DNA from: Desulfovibrio piger ATCC 29098
GTDB taxonomy: Bacteria; Desulfobacterota; Desulfovibrionia; Desulfovibrionales; Desulfovibrionaceae
Length of the DNA: 64,000 nt
Assembly: GCF_000156375.1 (NCBI RefSeq)
Contig: NZ_DS996359.1
Coordinates: 162,111 to 226,110 of the forward strand
Reading direction: 5' to 3'
The notes below the pieces were generated by a model. The model ran no database searches. It was not told the DNA's origin and saw only the letters and a program-made list of their open reading frames with translations. Below, piece by piece: positions 52,566 through 62,209 of the stretch (the stretch's first letter is position 1; each line of letters starts with the position of its first letter). The translations under genes and the position numbers were made by a program.

Positions 52566-53756
52566 TTATTGGGCCTGGGGCGTCTCCTCGCTGTCTTCGG
52601 GGATGACGAAGCCCCGCAGGTCGTCACGCACGATGGCGTCCAGTTCCGCCCGGTCATGGGCCGGGGTCTCGGTGAACAGGAAGCCGAAGTGGGAATAGCG
52701 GTCGTAGAAGCCGCGGCGCAGGTGCAGGACCTTGTGGAAGCGGGCGCAGAGGGCGTCGTAGTCGAAGCGTCGCACCGGCGGGCAGGCGGCGGGCTTGTTG
52801 AGCACGATGAGGGTGTAGAGCTTGTCCTCGTGGCCGGGCAGGATGCTGCCCCAGTCCGGGCGCCGGTCGTCCAGATAGCAGCCGTAGGTGGGGAAGCCCC
52901 AGGCGAAGAGGCTGATATCCGTGCAGCACCAGCCCGCGAAGCGCAGCGGATTGAACTCGATGGGCACCATATGGCCGTCGGCGTCGCGGCGCAGTTCCAC
53001 ATGCACGGGGTAATCGCGCAGGCCCAGACGCTCGTTGAGCTGGTCGAACCAGTCTTCCAGCGGTCCGGCCATGCGGCGGATGATGTCCGCGCTGGTGTAG
53101 TACAGGCGGTCGCTCACGTCTTCGGAAGAGGCGAAATCGTGCTGGAGGATGTTGCAGATGACGGCCTTGCCGCGGCTGTCGAAGTAGACGTCCACGGCGT
53201 ACTCCGTGCCCTGGATGAGGGACTCCAGCAGCCACACCTGGTTGTCCAGCACGGCGGCGGGATATTCCTTGCGCCAGCGCACGGCGCTGGCCGCGATGTC
53301 GTCACGGGCGGCGCGCCACTGCTGGGCGTTCTCGATGCTGTAGACGCCCAGGCTGAAGAAGCCCACGGCGGGCTTGAGCACGCAGGGGCCGGGCAGGCTG
53401 TCGAAATGGGTCTCCATGACGTCCCGCAGGGTCAGCTCGCGGAAATGGAAATCCGGAAAGAGCGGGGCCAGGCGCTGGCGGAACAGCAGCTTGTTTTTGA
53501 GCAGCTCGGTGGCGCGCACCAGCCCGGCATTGCCCGAACGGCTGTAGAGCCAGTCCAGGGCGTTTTCCGAATTGCTGTACAGGCGCTGCCCCCGGCAGCA
53601 CAGGCGCCCGAAGTCGCGGCTGGAGACGAGGTTGAGGTGCAGCCCGTAATCCAGCCCGGCCTGCCGGGCAGCGGGCGTATCCAGGACGGGTTCCTGCCGG
53701 TCGGCGGCAAAGGTGGCCAGCTCCGGCGAGACATACGGATCTTCCAGAATGATCAT
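52566..53756 (-). CDS. ATP-grasp domain protein
   Basis: 396 residues from ATG 53756 (MIILEDPYVSPELATF), preferred because GAGG lies five bases upstream. The ATP-grasp plan is visible: N-terminal domain to ~residue 100, Lys in GPCVLKPAVGFFSLGV, the acidic strand LLESLIQGTEYAVDVYFD, and VPIEFNPLRFAGW with the metal-binding E and N. Such enzymes join a carboxylate to an amine or thiol via acyl-phosphate. Substrate unknown. It leads the operon with the CGGC protein. Confidence 0.87.
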   Translation of the reverse strand: MIILEDPYVSPELATFAADRQEPVLDTPAARQAGLDYGLHLNLVSSRDFGRLCCRGQRLYSNSENALDWLYSRSGNAGLVRATELLKNKLLFRQRLAPLFPDFHFRELTLRDVMETHFDSLPGPCVLKPAVGFFSLGVYSIENAQQWRAARDDIAASAVRWRKEYPAAVLDNQVWLLESLIQGTEYAVDVYFDSRGKAVICNILQHDFASSEDVSDRLYYTSADIIRRMAGPLEDWFDQLNERLGLRDYPVHVELRRDADGHMVPIEFNPLRFAGWCCTDISLFAWGFPTYGCYLDDRRPDWGSILPGHEDKLYTLIVLNKPAACPPVRRFDYDALCARFHKVLHLRRGFYDRYSHFGFLFTETPAHDRAELDAIVRDDLRGFVIPEDSEETPQAQ

Positions 53757-53782
53757 GGGCCCCTCGTGCAGCATGGCTGCGT

Positions 53783-53819
53783 AAAAAGCGCAGGGCCGGG
53801 ATGGTCCCTGACCCTGCGC
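53783..53819 (-). terminator. Terminator upstream of the ATP-grasp gene
   Basis: GCGCAGGG (53788-53795) / CCCTGCGC (53812-53819), then TTTTT on the minus strand. It lies ~190 nt past hom and ~30 nt before the ATP-grasp ATG, so it separates the operons and could also act as an attenuator. Confidence 0.72.
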
Positions 53820-53940
53820 GGTATGGTTGCTGGAGAAGCTCCCGGGACCCGTCCTTCACAAGGACATGGCCCGGCAGTGCGGGAGATGTCTCACGATGGC
53901 GCGGTCTTTCCCGCGAAGCCGGTCGCCACCTTTTTGATAA

Positions 53941-53992
53941 CGCGCGCTGGGGAAGGAGGGGCGTTTGAGGAGAGGGGTCCCCCTCCCCCAAC
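53941..53992. repeat. GC-rich intergenic repeat related to 9049-9090
   Basis: CGCGCGCTGGGGAAGGAGGG followed by a TTGAGGAGAGGGG segment and a C-run resembles the stretch at 9049-9090 (CGCGCTGGGGAAGGGG...TTGAGGGGGA). Both lie just beyond a minus-strand gene boundary. Alignment is approximate. Confidence 0.5.
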
Positions 53993-54004
53993 GGTCCATA
54001 TCTT

Positions 54005-55324
54005 CTAGTCCAGCACGCGGAAGTACACGGCAGGCTGGCGCAGCATGCCGGTATCCAGGGTGCGCTGCAGGGCGGTGCTCATGGCTTCCTCGGTGGTCTC
54101 ATGGGTCATGAAGACCAGCGGCACGCCCTTGCCTTCGTCGGTACGCTGGATGACCTGGGCCATGCTCACGCCCTGGTCGGCCATGCAGCCGGCCAGATCG
54201 CGCAGCACGCCGGGCTCGTCCTCGACCATGACGCGCACGTAGTAGCGCGAACGCCATTCCGCGGGCGGCACGATGCTGGCGCGGGGCAGGTCGTCACAGG
54301 CGTAGCCGGTGTTGTGCGGGTTCTCGTCACGGGCCACGGCCATGAGGTCGGCCAGCACGGCACCGGCGGTGGGCAGGTCGCCCGCGCCGCGGCCGTGGAA
54401 GAAGAGCGAGCCGCAGGCATTGCCGCTGACGCGCACGGCGTTGTACACGCCGCCCACGCGGGCCAGCAGCACGGTATAGGGCACCAGGGCCGGGAACACG
54501 CCCGCCTCCAGCCGCACCTTGCCGTCGTCCTGGCCGGGCTCGCGACGTTCGCGCACCTGGGCGATGAGCTTGATGCGGTAGCCGAACTCGCGGGCCAGGG
54601 CGATGTCCAAGCTGGACATGCCGCGGATGCCGCGCACGGGCATGGCCGTGTAGGGGTAGTTGACCCCGTAGGCCAGGCGGATGAGCAGGGTCAGCTTGTG
54701 GGCCGCATCGTGACCGTCGATGTCCAGGGTGGGATCGGCTTCGGCATAGCCCAGCTGCTGGGCCTGTTTGAGGGCCACATCGAAGTCCAGACCGTTGGAG
54801 GTCATCTCGGACAGGATGTAGTTGCTGGTGCCGTTGAGGATGCCCATCAGGGACGAGATGCGGTTGCCGGCCAGGCTGGTGCGCAGGGCCTCCACCACGG
54901 GCACGGCGCCGGCAACACTGGCCTCATAGCGCAGGATGCGGCCCTTGCTGGCGGCCTTCTGGAACAGGGCGAGCCCTTCCTCGGCCAGCAGGGCCTTGTT
55001 GGCGGTGACGATGTGCTTGCCGGCGTCCAGGGCGCGGTCGATGATGGCGCGCGGGGCGTCGATGCCGCCCATGAGTTCCACCAGCACGTCGATCTCGGGA
55101 TCGTTGATCAGCTCGTCAGGATCGGTGGTCAGGTCGGCTCCGGGAGGCAGGGGCACGGTGCGCGCCTTCTGGGCATTGCGCACCAGCACCTTCTTGACCT
55201 GGATGTCCCGGCCCGTACGCTGACGGATGATGCCGGCGTTCTCTTCCAGCAGGCGGGCAAGACCGCCGCCCACGGTGCCGAACCCGGCCAGACCCACTAC
55301 CAGAGGCTTGTTGCTTTCGGCCAT
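54005..55324 (-). CDS. hom: Homoserine dehydrogenase
   Basis: 439 residues. Rossmann motif VGLAGFGTVGGGLARLLEE (residues 9-27), catalytic core GTSNYILSEM and GYAEADPTLDIDGHDAAHKL, and a C-terminal ACT domain (VRVMVEDEPGVLRDLAGCM, about 360-430) for threonine feedback. It reduces aspartate semialdehyde to homoserine for Thr/Met synthesis; that semialdehyde is also used by the polyamine dehydrogenase of this window. It starts eight bases after alaC, so they are cotranscribed. AGGGGA precedes the ATG. Confidence 0.96.
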   Translation of the reverse strand: MAESNKPLVVGLAGFGTVGGGLARLLEENAGIIRQRTGRDIQVKKVLVRNAQKARTVPLPPGADLTTDPDELINDPEIDVLVELMGGIDAPRAIIDRALDAGKHIVTANKALLAEEGLALFQKAASKGRILRYEASVAGAVPVVEALRTSLAGNRISSLMGILNGTSNYILSEMTSNGLDFDVALKQAQQLGYAEADPTLDIDGHDAAHKLTLLIRLAYGVNYPYTAMPVRGIRGMSSLDIALAREFGYRIKLIAQVRERREPGQDDGKVRLEAGVFPALVPYTVLLARVGGVYNAVRVSGNACGSLFFHGRGAGDLPTAGAVLADLMAVARDENPHNTGYACDDLPRASIVPPAEWRSRYYVRVMVEDEPGVLRDLAGCMADQGVSMAQVIQRTDEGKGVPLVFMTHETTEEAMSTALQRTLDTGMLRQPAVYFRVLD

Positions 55325-55332
55325 AGTGTCCC

Positions 55333-56514
55333 CTAATCGCTGGAGCCGCTGAGCAGGCGGCGGATGTTGCGCACGGCCTGACGGGTGCGGTGGTCGTTCT
55401 CGATGAGGGCGAAGCGCACGTACTCGTCACCGTAGGCACCAAAGCCCAGGCCCGGCGAGACGGCCACCTGCGCTTCGGTGAGCAGCAGTTTGGAGAATTC
55501 CACGGAACCCATCTTGCGGAACTCTTCGGGGATGCGGGCCCAGACGAACATGGTCGCCTTGGGCGCGGGCACTTCCCAGCCGATGCGGTTGAGGCCGTCG
55601 ATGAGCCAGTCGCGGCGCTGGCGGTAGATGTCGCAGATCTTGGTGACTTCTTCGTCGCCGCTGCGCATGCCCACGGTGGCCGCGATCTGGATGGGCTGGA
55701 AGATGCCGTAGTCCAGGTAGCTCTTGATGCGGCTCAGGGCGTGGATGAGCTTGGGGTTGCCCAGGCAGAAGCCCACGCGCCAGCCGGGCATGGAGTAGCT
55801 CTTGGACATGGTGTAGAATTCCACGCCCACGTCCTTGGCGCCCTTGGCCTGCAGGAAGCTGGGGGCCTTGTAGCCGTCGAAGACCAGGTCGGCATAGGCC
55901 AGGTCATGGATGACCCAGATGTTGTTCTCCTTGGCGAATTCCACGACCTTTTCGAAGAAGGCCAGGTCGGTCACTTCCGTGGTGGGGTTGTGGGGGTAGC
56001 ACAGGAAAAGCAGCTTGGGACGGGGCCAGGCCTGCTTGGTGGCGGCGGTCAGGTCCTCGAAGAAGTCACGGCCGGGCCCGATGGGCACGCTGCGCACGTC
56101 GGCGCCGGCGATGATGGGCGCATATTTGTGGATGGGATAGGTGGGGTCGGGAGCCAGCACCACGTCACCGGGCGAGAGCATGGCCAGCGAAAGGTGGGCG
56201 AGACCTTCCTTGGAACCCATGGTCACGATGGCTTCGGTGTTGGGGTCCAGATCCACGTCATACAGGCGCTTGTAGCGTTCGCACACGGCGTCGCGCAGAT
56301 GGGGGATGCCGCGGGAGAGCGAATAGCGATGATTCACCGGCTTCTGTGCGGCTTCCACCAGCTTGTCCACGATGTGCGGCGGGGTGGGAATGTCGGGATT
56401 TCCCATGCTGAAGTCAACGATATCGATATTCTGGCGACGCAGCTTCATTTTGAGGTCGCCTACCACCGCGAAAACGTAGGGGGGCAGGCGCTGGATGCGC
56501 GAGAACTCTTCCAT
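55333..56514 (-). CDS. alaC: AlaC-type aminotransferase (alanine/glutamate-pyruvate)
   Basis: 393 residues from ATG 56514 ([15 protein letters not shown]), with AGGAGA nine bases upstream; a longer frame adds 24 untypical residues. The fold type I core has [17 protein letters not shown], and the PLP lysine in [15 protein letters not shown]. The stretches [22 protein letters not shown] and [13 protein letters not shown] match AlaC, which moves amino groups between glutamate and pyruvate. Related LL-DAP or aspartate aminotransferases are less likely. First gene of the alaC-hom operon. Confidence 0.9.
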   Translation of the reverse strand: MEEFSRIQRLPPYVFAVVGDLKMKLRRQNIDIVDFSMGNPDIPTPPHIVDKLVEAAQKPVNHRYSLSRGIPHLRDAVCERYKRLYDVDLDPNTEAIVTMGSKEGLAHLSLAMLSPGDVVLAPDPTYPIHKYAPIIAGADVRSVPIGPGRDFFEDLTAATKQAWPRPKLLFLCYPHNPTTEVTDLAFFEKVVEFAKENNIWVIHDLAYADLVFDGYKAPSFLQAKGAKDVGVEFYTMSKSYSMPGWRVGFCLGNPKLIHALSRIKSYLDYGIFQPIQIAATVGMRSGDEEVTKICDIYRQRRDWLIDGLNRIGWEVPAPKATMFVWARIPEEFRKMGSVEFSKLLLTEAQVAVSPGLGFGAYGDEYVRFALIENDHRTRQAVRNIRRLLSGSSD

Positions 56515-56587
56515 GGGGACGCTTCTCCTGCTGAAGTTCAAAAACTTTAGCCAGATTAGCCAGTGCTTTCGGCATTTGTAAAGCACT

Positions 56588-56616
56588 TTGCCAAGATAAG
56601 GGCTTTGCGCTACCGT
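56588..56616 (+). promoter_or_regulatory. Probable promoter of mtnA
   Basis: TTGCCA (56588-56593), 17 bp, TACCGT (56611-56616), ~60 bp before the ATG. The -10 resembles TAGCGT used at 10965 and 59952. Confidence 0.5.
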
Positions 56617-56682
56617 GGTCGGTATTGGACAGGCTACGCCATCTCACGGACCCTTTATCGCCCTTCAACCATCGAGGACCGC

Positions 56683-57732
56683 ATGGAACACCATATCCGT
56701 TTCGACGCTGACGCCATGACCCTGTATCTGCTGGACCAGCGCGCCCTGCCCGGGCGCGAGGACTACCTGCCCATCCGCACCCTGGACGAGACCATCCGGG
56801 CCCTGCAGGTGATGGTGGTGCGCGGCGCTCCGGCCATCGGCGTCACGGCCGGTTTCGGCTGCGTGCTGGCCCTGGAGGAACTGCGCCGCGGCCTGCCCGC
56901 CGGTGCCGACTGGCGCACGGCCTATGACCGGGCCCTGGTGCGTCTGGAGGCGGCCCGGCCCACGGCCGTGAACCTGCGCTGGGGCGTGGAGCGCATGCGG
57001 GCCCTGTGGCAGGCCCATGCCGGTCTGGAGATGGAAGAGCTCATCCCCGTGCTGCTGGCCGAGGCCGAGACCATGCGCCGCGAGGACGTGGAGATCTGCC
57101 GCGAGATCGGCCGCCACGGTGCGTCCTGCATCAACGACGGCGACACCGTCCTCACCCACTGCAATGCCGGGGCCCTGGCCACGGCCGGTTACGGCACGGC
57201 CCTGGGCGTCATCCGCGGCGCCCTGGAAGCGGGCAAGAAGGTGCGGGTCATCGCCGACGAGACGCGGCCCTTCCTGCAGGGCGCGCGCCTGACCGCCTGG
57301 GAACTGCAGCAGGACGGCATCGACGTGCGCGTGGCCTGCGACAATGCCTGCGCCCTGCTGATGCAGAAGGGCCTGGTGCAGTGCGTGGTGGTGGGTGCCG
57401 ACCGCATCGCGGCCAACGGTGACGCCGCCAACAAGATCGGCACCTTCGGCGTTGCCCTGCTGGCCAAACATTTCGGCATCCCCTTCTATGTGGCGGCGCC
57501 CCTGTCCACCATCGACCCGCGCACGCCCGACGGCGCGCACATCCCCATCGAGGAGCGTCCCGACCGGGAAGTGACCCATGTGGGCGAGACCCGCATCGTC
57601 CCCGAAGGGGTGCCGGTCTTCAATTTTGCCTTCGACGTGACGCCCGCTGACTGCATCACGGGCATCATCACGGAAAAGGGCGTCCTGCGCGCGCCCTACG
57701 GCCCGGCCATCGCCGCGGCCCTCAAAGACTGA
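56683..57732 (+). CDS. mtnA: Methylthioribose-1-phosphate isomerase
   Basis: 349 residues from ATG 56683 with GAGGA four bases upstream. The eIF2B-like fold shows [15 protein letters not shown], the active-site Cys in [19 protein letters not shown] (about residues 156-170), and [18 protein letters not shown] with the catalytic Asp. It isomerises MTR-1-P to MTRu-1-P in methionine salvage or a related shunt. No other salvage gene is nearby. It is alone between its promoter and terminator. Confidence 0.95.
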   Translation: MEHHIRFDADAMTLYLLDQRALPGREDYLPIRTLDETIRALQVMVVRGAPAIGVTAGFGCVLALEELRRGLPAGADWRTAYDRALVRLEAARPTAVNLRWGVERMRALWQAHAGLEMEELIPVLLAEAETMRREDVEICREIGRHGASCINDGDTVLTHCNAGALATAGYGTALGVIRGALEAGKKVRVIADETRPFLQGARLTAWELQQDGIDVRVACDNACALLMQKGLVQCVVVGADRIAANGDAANKIGTFGVALLAKHFGIPFYVAAPLSTIDPRTPDGAHIPIEERPDREVTHVGETRIVPEGVPVFNFAFDVTPADCITGIITEKGVLRAPYGPAIAAALKD

Positions 57733-57738
57733 GCCTGC

Positions 57739-57766
57739 ACGGACGGCACCAGCCGTCCGTTTTTTC
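57739..57766 (+). terminator. Terminator of mtnA
   Basis: ACGGACGGC (57739-57747) / GCCGTCCGT (57752-57760), then TTTTTC, eight bases past the stop. Confidence 0.9.
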
Positions 57767-57791
57767 TTCCCCTGTCCGGAAAGGAGCGCCC

Positions 57792-59699
57792 ATGAAAGAA
57801 CTGACCTTGCTGGCCGACAGCAGAGCGCCGCTGGCCTTCCATCTGGAGACGTCCGCCGCCGTGGCCCACTGGAACCTGCGGGACGTGCCCGGCGACCATA
57901 TCTCGCTGCCTGCCCTGTGCGATGCCCGGCTGACGGAGATCCGGCGCGAGCACGCCGCATGGGCCTGCCGGACGGGCCTCAGGCCCGTGGAGGGAGCGCT
58001 GCTGCACGAGCATTTCCAGGCCGGGGAAAAGCTGTCCATGTGGTGGTGTTCGCTGCTCTATGAGCGCCATCCCAAGATGACGCCCCTGCTCTACGAGATC
58101 TACAAGCTGCGCACCCTGGAGCATCTGCTGGATGAGGGCGGCTTCACGGCCCTGCGCCTGGTGGGCGGCGACGACCGGCTGTGCGAGACCCTGCTGGCGC
58201 TCTGCCAGGCCACGGGGCGGCAGTTCGCGGACTACCACGATCCCAAATGCCGTGACGGGCGCCGCCGCAGCCGCCTGCGCCGCATCTACGAGGCCTGTCC
58301 CTCCCTGCTGCGCGCGGCCGGGCGCTTCATCCACTGGTGGTTCCGGGTGCGCCTGCCCCTCCGGCCCAGGGGAGGATCCCTGCCCACCCTGCCGCCCGCG
58401 CATGTGTCCACGGGCACCATCGCCACCTATTTCCCCAATGTGGACATGGAAGCCGCGGCGGCGGGCCGCTTCCGCTCCCGTTACTGGGAGGGCCTGCACG
58501 ACGCCCTGTGCGCGGCGGCGGCCAGGACGCCCGTGCGCTGGCTGTTCATCCGCTTCCCTTCGCCGCAGATGGATCTGGGCGACTGCATCAGGATGCGGGA
58601 CCGCCTGCGCGCTGCACGGCAGGACGGCGTGAGCTTCCACTATCTGGAGGAGTTCCTCACGACCGCCGACCTGCGGGCCGCCTGGAAGCGCTATCTGCGT
58701 CTGGCCTGGACCAGCCGCCGTCTGGAGGCATCCATGCGCGAGCTTTGCCGCTTCGAGGGCTCCCGTCTGAACTTCTGGGCCTATATGGCCGATGACTGGG
58801 CCGAGACCTTCCGGGGCTGGCGCTGTCTGGAGCGTTGCCTGCAGCAGCGCGGCATCGACAACTATGTGAAGGCCGCCGGGCCCCAGCGCTGGTTCACCTT
58901 CCCGCTGGAGAACTGCCCCTGGGAACGCATGCTGACCCATGCCGCCCACACCACGCCCGGCGCGGGCGGGCCTGTGTACGGGGCGCAGCATTCCACCATC
59001 CGGCCCACGGACTTCCGCTATTTCGATGATCCGGCCACCTTCACGGACAGCGCCTGCGCGGCCTTCCAGCCCGACCGCATCTGCGCTAACGGACAGGGGG
59101 CCCTGCGGCAGTGGCAGGCCGCGGGTGTGCCGCAGGAACGTCTGGAGCTGGTGGAGGCCCTGCGCTACATGTACCTCGTTGATGCCCGCAAGTCCGCCGT
59201 ACCGCCGCAGGAAGGGCAGACGCATCACCGCCTGCTGGTGGTGACCGGCTTTTTTGCCGACGAGACCGCCGACCATGTGCGCCTGCTGGCCCGGGCCGTG
59301 CACGCGGGCCTGCTGGATGGCTGGGAGATCGTGGTCAAGCCGCATCCGTATCTTTCCGTGGAGGCCGACCTGCGTCACGAGCTGGGGGCCCAGGCCGGGC
59401 GCCTGCGTTTTGCCGACGGCCCCATCGCCACCCATCTGGTGCCCGGCACCGTGGTCTGGTCGTCGGCTTCCACCACCGTGGTCCTGGAAGCGGCCCTCAA
59501 AAAGCTGCCCGTCATGGTCATGCTGCCCTCGGACGGCTTCGACCTCTGCCCCTTGCAGGACGTCCCCGGCCTGCTGCGCACCGGCAGCCTGGACGATGTG
59601 AAGCGGGCCCTGGCCCAGGCCGCGCCGCCCGCCCTGCCGGACGACTATCTGGAATTGCAGCCCGAGCTGCCCCGCTGGCGGGCCTTGCTGGAACTGTAG
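57792..59699 (+). CDS. Large surface-carbohydrate biosynthesis protein (TIGR04326-like)
   Basis: 635 residues, AGGAG five bases before the ATG, no signal peptide. GEKLSMWWCSLLYERHPKMTP near residue 80 and the plan of an N-terminal alpha/beta region plus a C-terminal GT-B-like half recall the TIGR04326 family from surface glycan clusters. The C-terminal half has PVYGAQHSTIRP, ANGQGALRQWQAAGVP, VVKPHPYLSVE and a nucleotide-sugar-site-like VWSSASTTVVLEAALKKLPVMV. A glycosyltransferase-type role is inferred. It stands alone here, far from the polysaccharide genes at 4.7-8.9 kb. Confidence 0.75.
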   Translation: MKELTLLADSRAPLAFHLETSAAVAHWNLRDVPGDHISLPALCDARLTEIRREHAAWACRTGLRPVEGALLHEHFQAGEKLSMWWCSLLYERHPKMTPLLYEIYKLRTLEHLLDEGGFTALRLVGGDDRLCETLLALCQATGRQFADYHDPKCRDGRRRSRLRRIYEACPSLLRAAGRFIHWWFRVRLPLRPRGGSLPTLPPAHVSTGTIATYFPNVDMEAAAAGRFRSRYWEGLHDALCAAAARTPVRWLFIRFPSPQMDLGDCIRMRDRLRAARQDGVSFHYLEEFLTTADLRAAWKRYLRLAWTSRRLEASMRELCRFEGSRLNFWAYMADDWAETFRGWRCLERCLQQRGIDNYVKAAGPQRWFTFPLENCPWERMLTHAAHTTPGAGGPVYGAQHSTIRPTDFRYFDDPATFTDSACAAFQPDRICANGQGALRQWQAAGVPQERLELVEALRYMYLVDARKSAVPPQEGQTHHRLLVVTGFFADETADHVRLLARAVHAGLLDGWEIVVKPHPYLSVEADLRHELGAQAGRLRFADGPIATHLVPGTVVWSSASTTVVLEAALKKLPVMVMLPSDGFDLCPLQDVPGLLRTGSLDDVKRALAQAAPPALPDDYLELQPELPRWRALLEL

Positions 59700-59745
59700 C
59701 CGACGGGCAGCTTTGTGCCCAGGGGGCTTTCCCCTGCGCTGTGGA

Positions 59746-59790
59746 GGTCGCCCGGTGCCTGCCGGACAGGCGCAGGGCGGCCTTTTATTT
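59746..59790 (+). terminator. Terminator of the surface-carbohydrate gene
   Basis: GGTCGCCC pairs with GGGCGGCC (59746-59753 with 59775-59782), continued after one mismatch by GTGCCTG/CAGGCGC, then TTTTATTT. Confidence 0.85.
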
Positions 59791-59928
59791 CGGGGCCCGT
59801 CATACGGCCGGCAGACGGGGTGCCTGAAAACACGGGGCTGCGTCTTGCCTGCGGCCGGGGCGTGTGCCTCATGCCGGCCTTTTGGCCTGCCGGATGCCTG
59901 CGCCCCGGGGCGGCCGCCCTGCGGGGGC

Positions 59929-59957
59929 TTGAAAAAACAGGCTCCGCTGGGTAGCGT
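59929..59957 (+). promoter_or_regulatory. Probable promoter of the membrane protein gene
   Basis: TTGAAA (59929-59934), 17 bp, TAGCGT (59952-59957), ~70 bp before the ATG at 60029. The rest of the gap 59791-59928 is GC-rich and shows nothing else. Confidence 0.5.
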
Positions 59958-60028
59958 CAAAAGAGCGGCTGTTCCCGGGAAGGACGCGCCGCGGAGCAGG
60001 CCCCGCAGGGGGCGTGCGGGAGGAGGTC

Positions 60029-60604
60029 ATGGTGTTCAGCGAACGGGTCAGGAATTACGGCTCGCGCGGCAAGGGCGTGAGCGCACGTGACAACCATATC
60101 ATCAAGGGCATGAAGGCCCTGCACCTGCTGGCGGCCCTGGCTTGGGCGGGCGGCGCCTTTTCCATGCAGGCCCTTGGTTTCCTCAAACTGGGCATGGACG
60201 ATCCGGCGACCGTGAAGCTGGTGGAATACTGCCGCTATATCGTGGATTCCTGGGTGGTCATGCCCGGGCTCATCGGCTGTGTGCTCACCGGCCTGTTCTA
60301 TTCCATCTTCACCTCGCTGGGCTTCTTCAAATTCGCCTGGGTCACGTTCAAGTGGATCATCAGTTTTTGCGCCGGATTCTGGGGCACCTTCTTCTGGCTG
60401 CCCGTGGGTGACCGCTGCATCGAATGGCTCACGCCCATGGGGCTGGACTGGCCCCTGCGCTTCGTGCGCTCCTGCATCCTGCCGGAAGAGCTCTGGGCCA
60501 GCCTGGTCCAGGTGGCCATCATCTTCGCCATGGCCCTGATCTCCATCTACCGCCCGCTGACCTGGAAGCTGTACGGCGATCCCATCGTGCCGCCCACGTC
60601 GTAG
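60029..60604 (+). CDS. Predicted integral membrane protein, DUF2269-like
   Basis: 191 residues; GGAGGAGGTC ahead of the ATG. Four to five hydrophobic helices: ALHLLAALAWAGGAFSMQALG, VVMPGLIGCVLTGLFYSIFTSLG, FAWVTFKWIISFCAGFWGTFFW and VQVAIIFAMALISIY. The His in KALHLLAALAW and the overall plan resemble the small DUF2269-type inner-membrane proteins. Function unknown. It is monocistronic, between its promoter and a terminator. Confidence 0.8.
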   Translation: MVFSERVRNYGSRGKGVSARDNHIIKGMKALHLLAALAWAGGAFSMQALGFLKLGMDDPATVKLVEYCRYIVDSWVVMPGLIGCVLTGLFYSIFTSLGFFKFAWVTFKWIISFCAGFWGTFFWLPVGDRCIEWLTPMGLDWPLRFVRSCILPEELWASLVQVAIIFAMALISIYRPLTWKLYGDPIVPPTS

Positions 60605-60731
60605 GAGAGATATTTTCGAGGGCAGCCCCGTTGCCTGACGCAGAAAGGGGGCCTTTCTTCCGATTCACGGCCTTTCCCTCATGCATTCCATCAGGCGGGA
60701 AGGAGGGGCAGGACGCAGCTGATAAAAGAAC

Positions 60732-60771
60732 AAGGGACGCTCCCGTACGGGGAACGTCCCTTTTGTTTTGG
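60732..60771 (+). terminator. Terminator of the membrane protein gene
   Basis: AAGGGACG (60732-60739) / CGTCCCTT (60755-60762) with a partly paired inner loop, then TTGTTTTG. The rest of the gap to 61120 shows no gene or clear signal. Confidence 0.8.
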
Positions 60772-61120
60772 TCAAGTACCCGGAGACAGGAGCCCGGCGG
60801 TCAGGCGTGATGCTTTGGGAGCTTGTTTTGTGCCTTTTGGGGTGGGCGAGGTGGGGAAAGGAAGGGTGCCCGTGGAGCATCAGGGAGTCCGCGACCGTGA
60901 TCTGTTTTACCGGCAGCCACGGAGGCGGGATGCCGCCCCCGGCGGGGATAAAATGAAGAGGGAAGTCCCTCCTGCCGTCTCTGGAGGGGCTTCCCTGAAA
61001 ATAACATCGTGGGGGGCTTTTTCGGCGACGGTGCACCGGGGAGCGGCTTTTGTCCATGCCCGTCAACACTGGAAGCAGGACATCGCCGGCAAAGGGGAAG
61101 CCCTCCCCAGGCTTCTTGTC

Positions 61121-61687
61121 TCAGGCCTCGAAGACCAGGCTTTCGAACCAGAAGAGCAGGGCCTGCGGATCGCGCCAGCTGCCGGCGGGCAGACCGGCCT
61201 TGCGGCAAAGGTGTTCCAGATATTGCCCCAGATCCCAGCCTTGTTCCACGGGCACCTGCGGCAGGAAGACGCCCTGGCGCATGCCCAGGCGCAGCAGCAG
61301 GCCGTGGCGGCCGATGACGATCCGCGCCGGGTCCGGGCAGGGGCTCAGGGGGCCCAGCACGGAGATGTGCAGGCTGCAGTGCGGCCATTCCGCCGCATCA
61401 AGGGCAGGGAAGCGGGGATCCTCGAAGGCGGCGGCGCGGGCCATGCGCCAGACGTTCCGCCAGAGCGGCTCCCGGCCCACCATATTGCCGATGCAGCCCC
61501 GCAGGTCGCCATCCTTGTTCAGGGTCACGAAGGAGCCCAGCGACTGGGCCAAGGTCCCGTCGGCCAGTGCGGACGGCAGGGGCGGCGGGCTGGCCTCCCG
61601 GCCCTCGAGGGCCGTGGTGATGCTTTCCCGTGCCAGCCGGGAGAGCCATTGCCGTTCTTCGTCATTGAGGGAAAAGGCGACGCCCAT
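61121..61687 (-). CDS. amrA: AMMECR1-domain protein (AmmeMemoRadiSam system protein A)
   Basis: 188 residues; GGAGG six bases before the ATG. The family signature LRGCIG is present (about residue 63), with GSFVTLNKDGD before it and ISVLGPLSP, HGLLLRLG, GVFLPQVPVEQGW and WFESLVFEA after it. AMMECR1 proteins often occur with a Memo-domain and a radical-SAM protein; neither is in the window. Function is unsettled, probably in RNA/protein or small-molecule modification. It stands alone ~520 bp from the dsr operon end. Confidence 0.92.
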   Translation of the reverse strand: MGVAFSLNDEERQWLSRLARESITTALEGREASPPPLPSALADGTLAQSLGSFVTLNKDGDLRGCIGNMVGREPLWRNVWRMARAAAFEDPRFPALDAAEWPHCSLHISVLGPLSPCPDPARIVIGRHGLLLRLGMRQGVFLPQVPVEQGWDLGQYLEHLCRKAGLPAGSWRDPQALLFWFESLVFEA

Positions 61688-62209
61688 GACAGACCTCCGT
61701 AACGGGCGCGCAGGAAGCTGCGCTGTCCCGGTGGGCTCGCGGCCGCCGGATGCTCACCCGGGGAGCGGTGAGGGGCGACAGGTCGCGGCAGTATGTCTTC
61801 AGTGTAGGCGGGGCGGGCGGAGGATTCAAGCCGGAGGGGCAGGATGCGGGCAAAAGAGGCGTGCCCGGCGGCCACGGGGACCGGAGCCGGGGGACCGGCG
61901 CCCTCATCATGCGCGAGCCCGCTGTTTTTGTCTTTTCGGCGTAAGCGTCCGGTGCCTGTGGCCCTGCAGGGCAGAGAACCGGGGAAGGAGACGCTGCGGA
62001 GAGCGCCCTGCCGATACGGCGCGGACAGGGGGCCCCTTCCCTGCGAAAACGGAAATGCCGCGATGGCTCGCGGCATTTCTGTGGGGTAAGGCAGGGCACA
62101 TGCTCCTGAACGGTATTTGGCGGCATACCGTATGATATCTCGTCCGTCACGGTCCCGACTGCGTGGGGTACGGACTGTTGCCGGTGCGGGAGGCACGACC
62201 GCCCGGCAG
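61688..62209. other. Intergenic region between dsrD and the AMMECR1 gene
   Basis: No gene seen. A hairpin AAATGCCGCGA (62053-62063) / TCGCGGCATTT (62068-62078) lies ~130 nt past dsrD; the minus-strand follow-up CCGTTTTCG is a weak T-run, so it may end the dsr message. The rest should hold the promoter of the AMMECR1 gene, which I cannot place. Confidence 0.5.
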
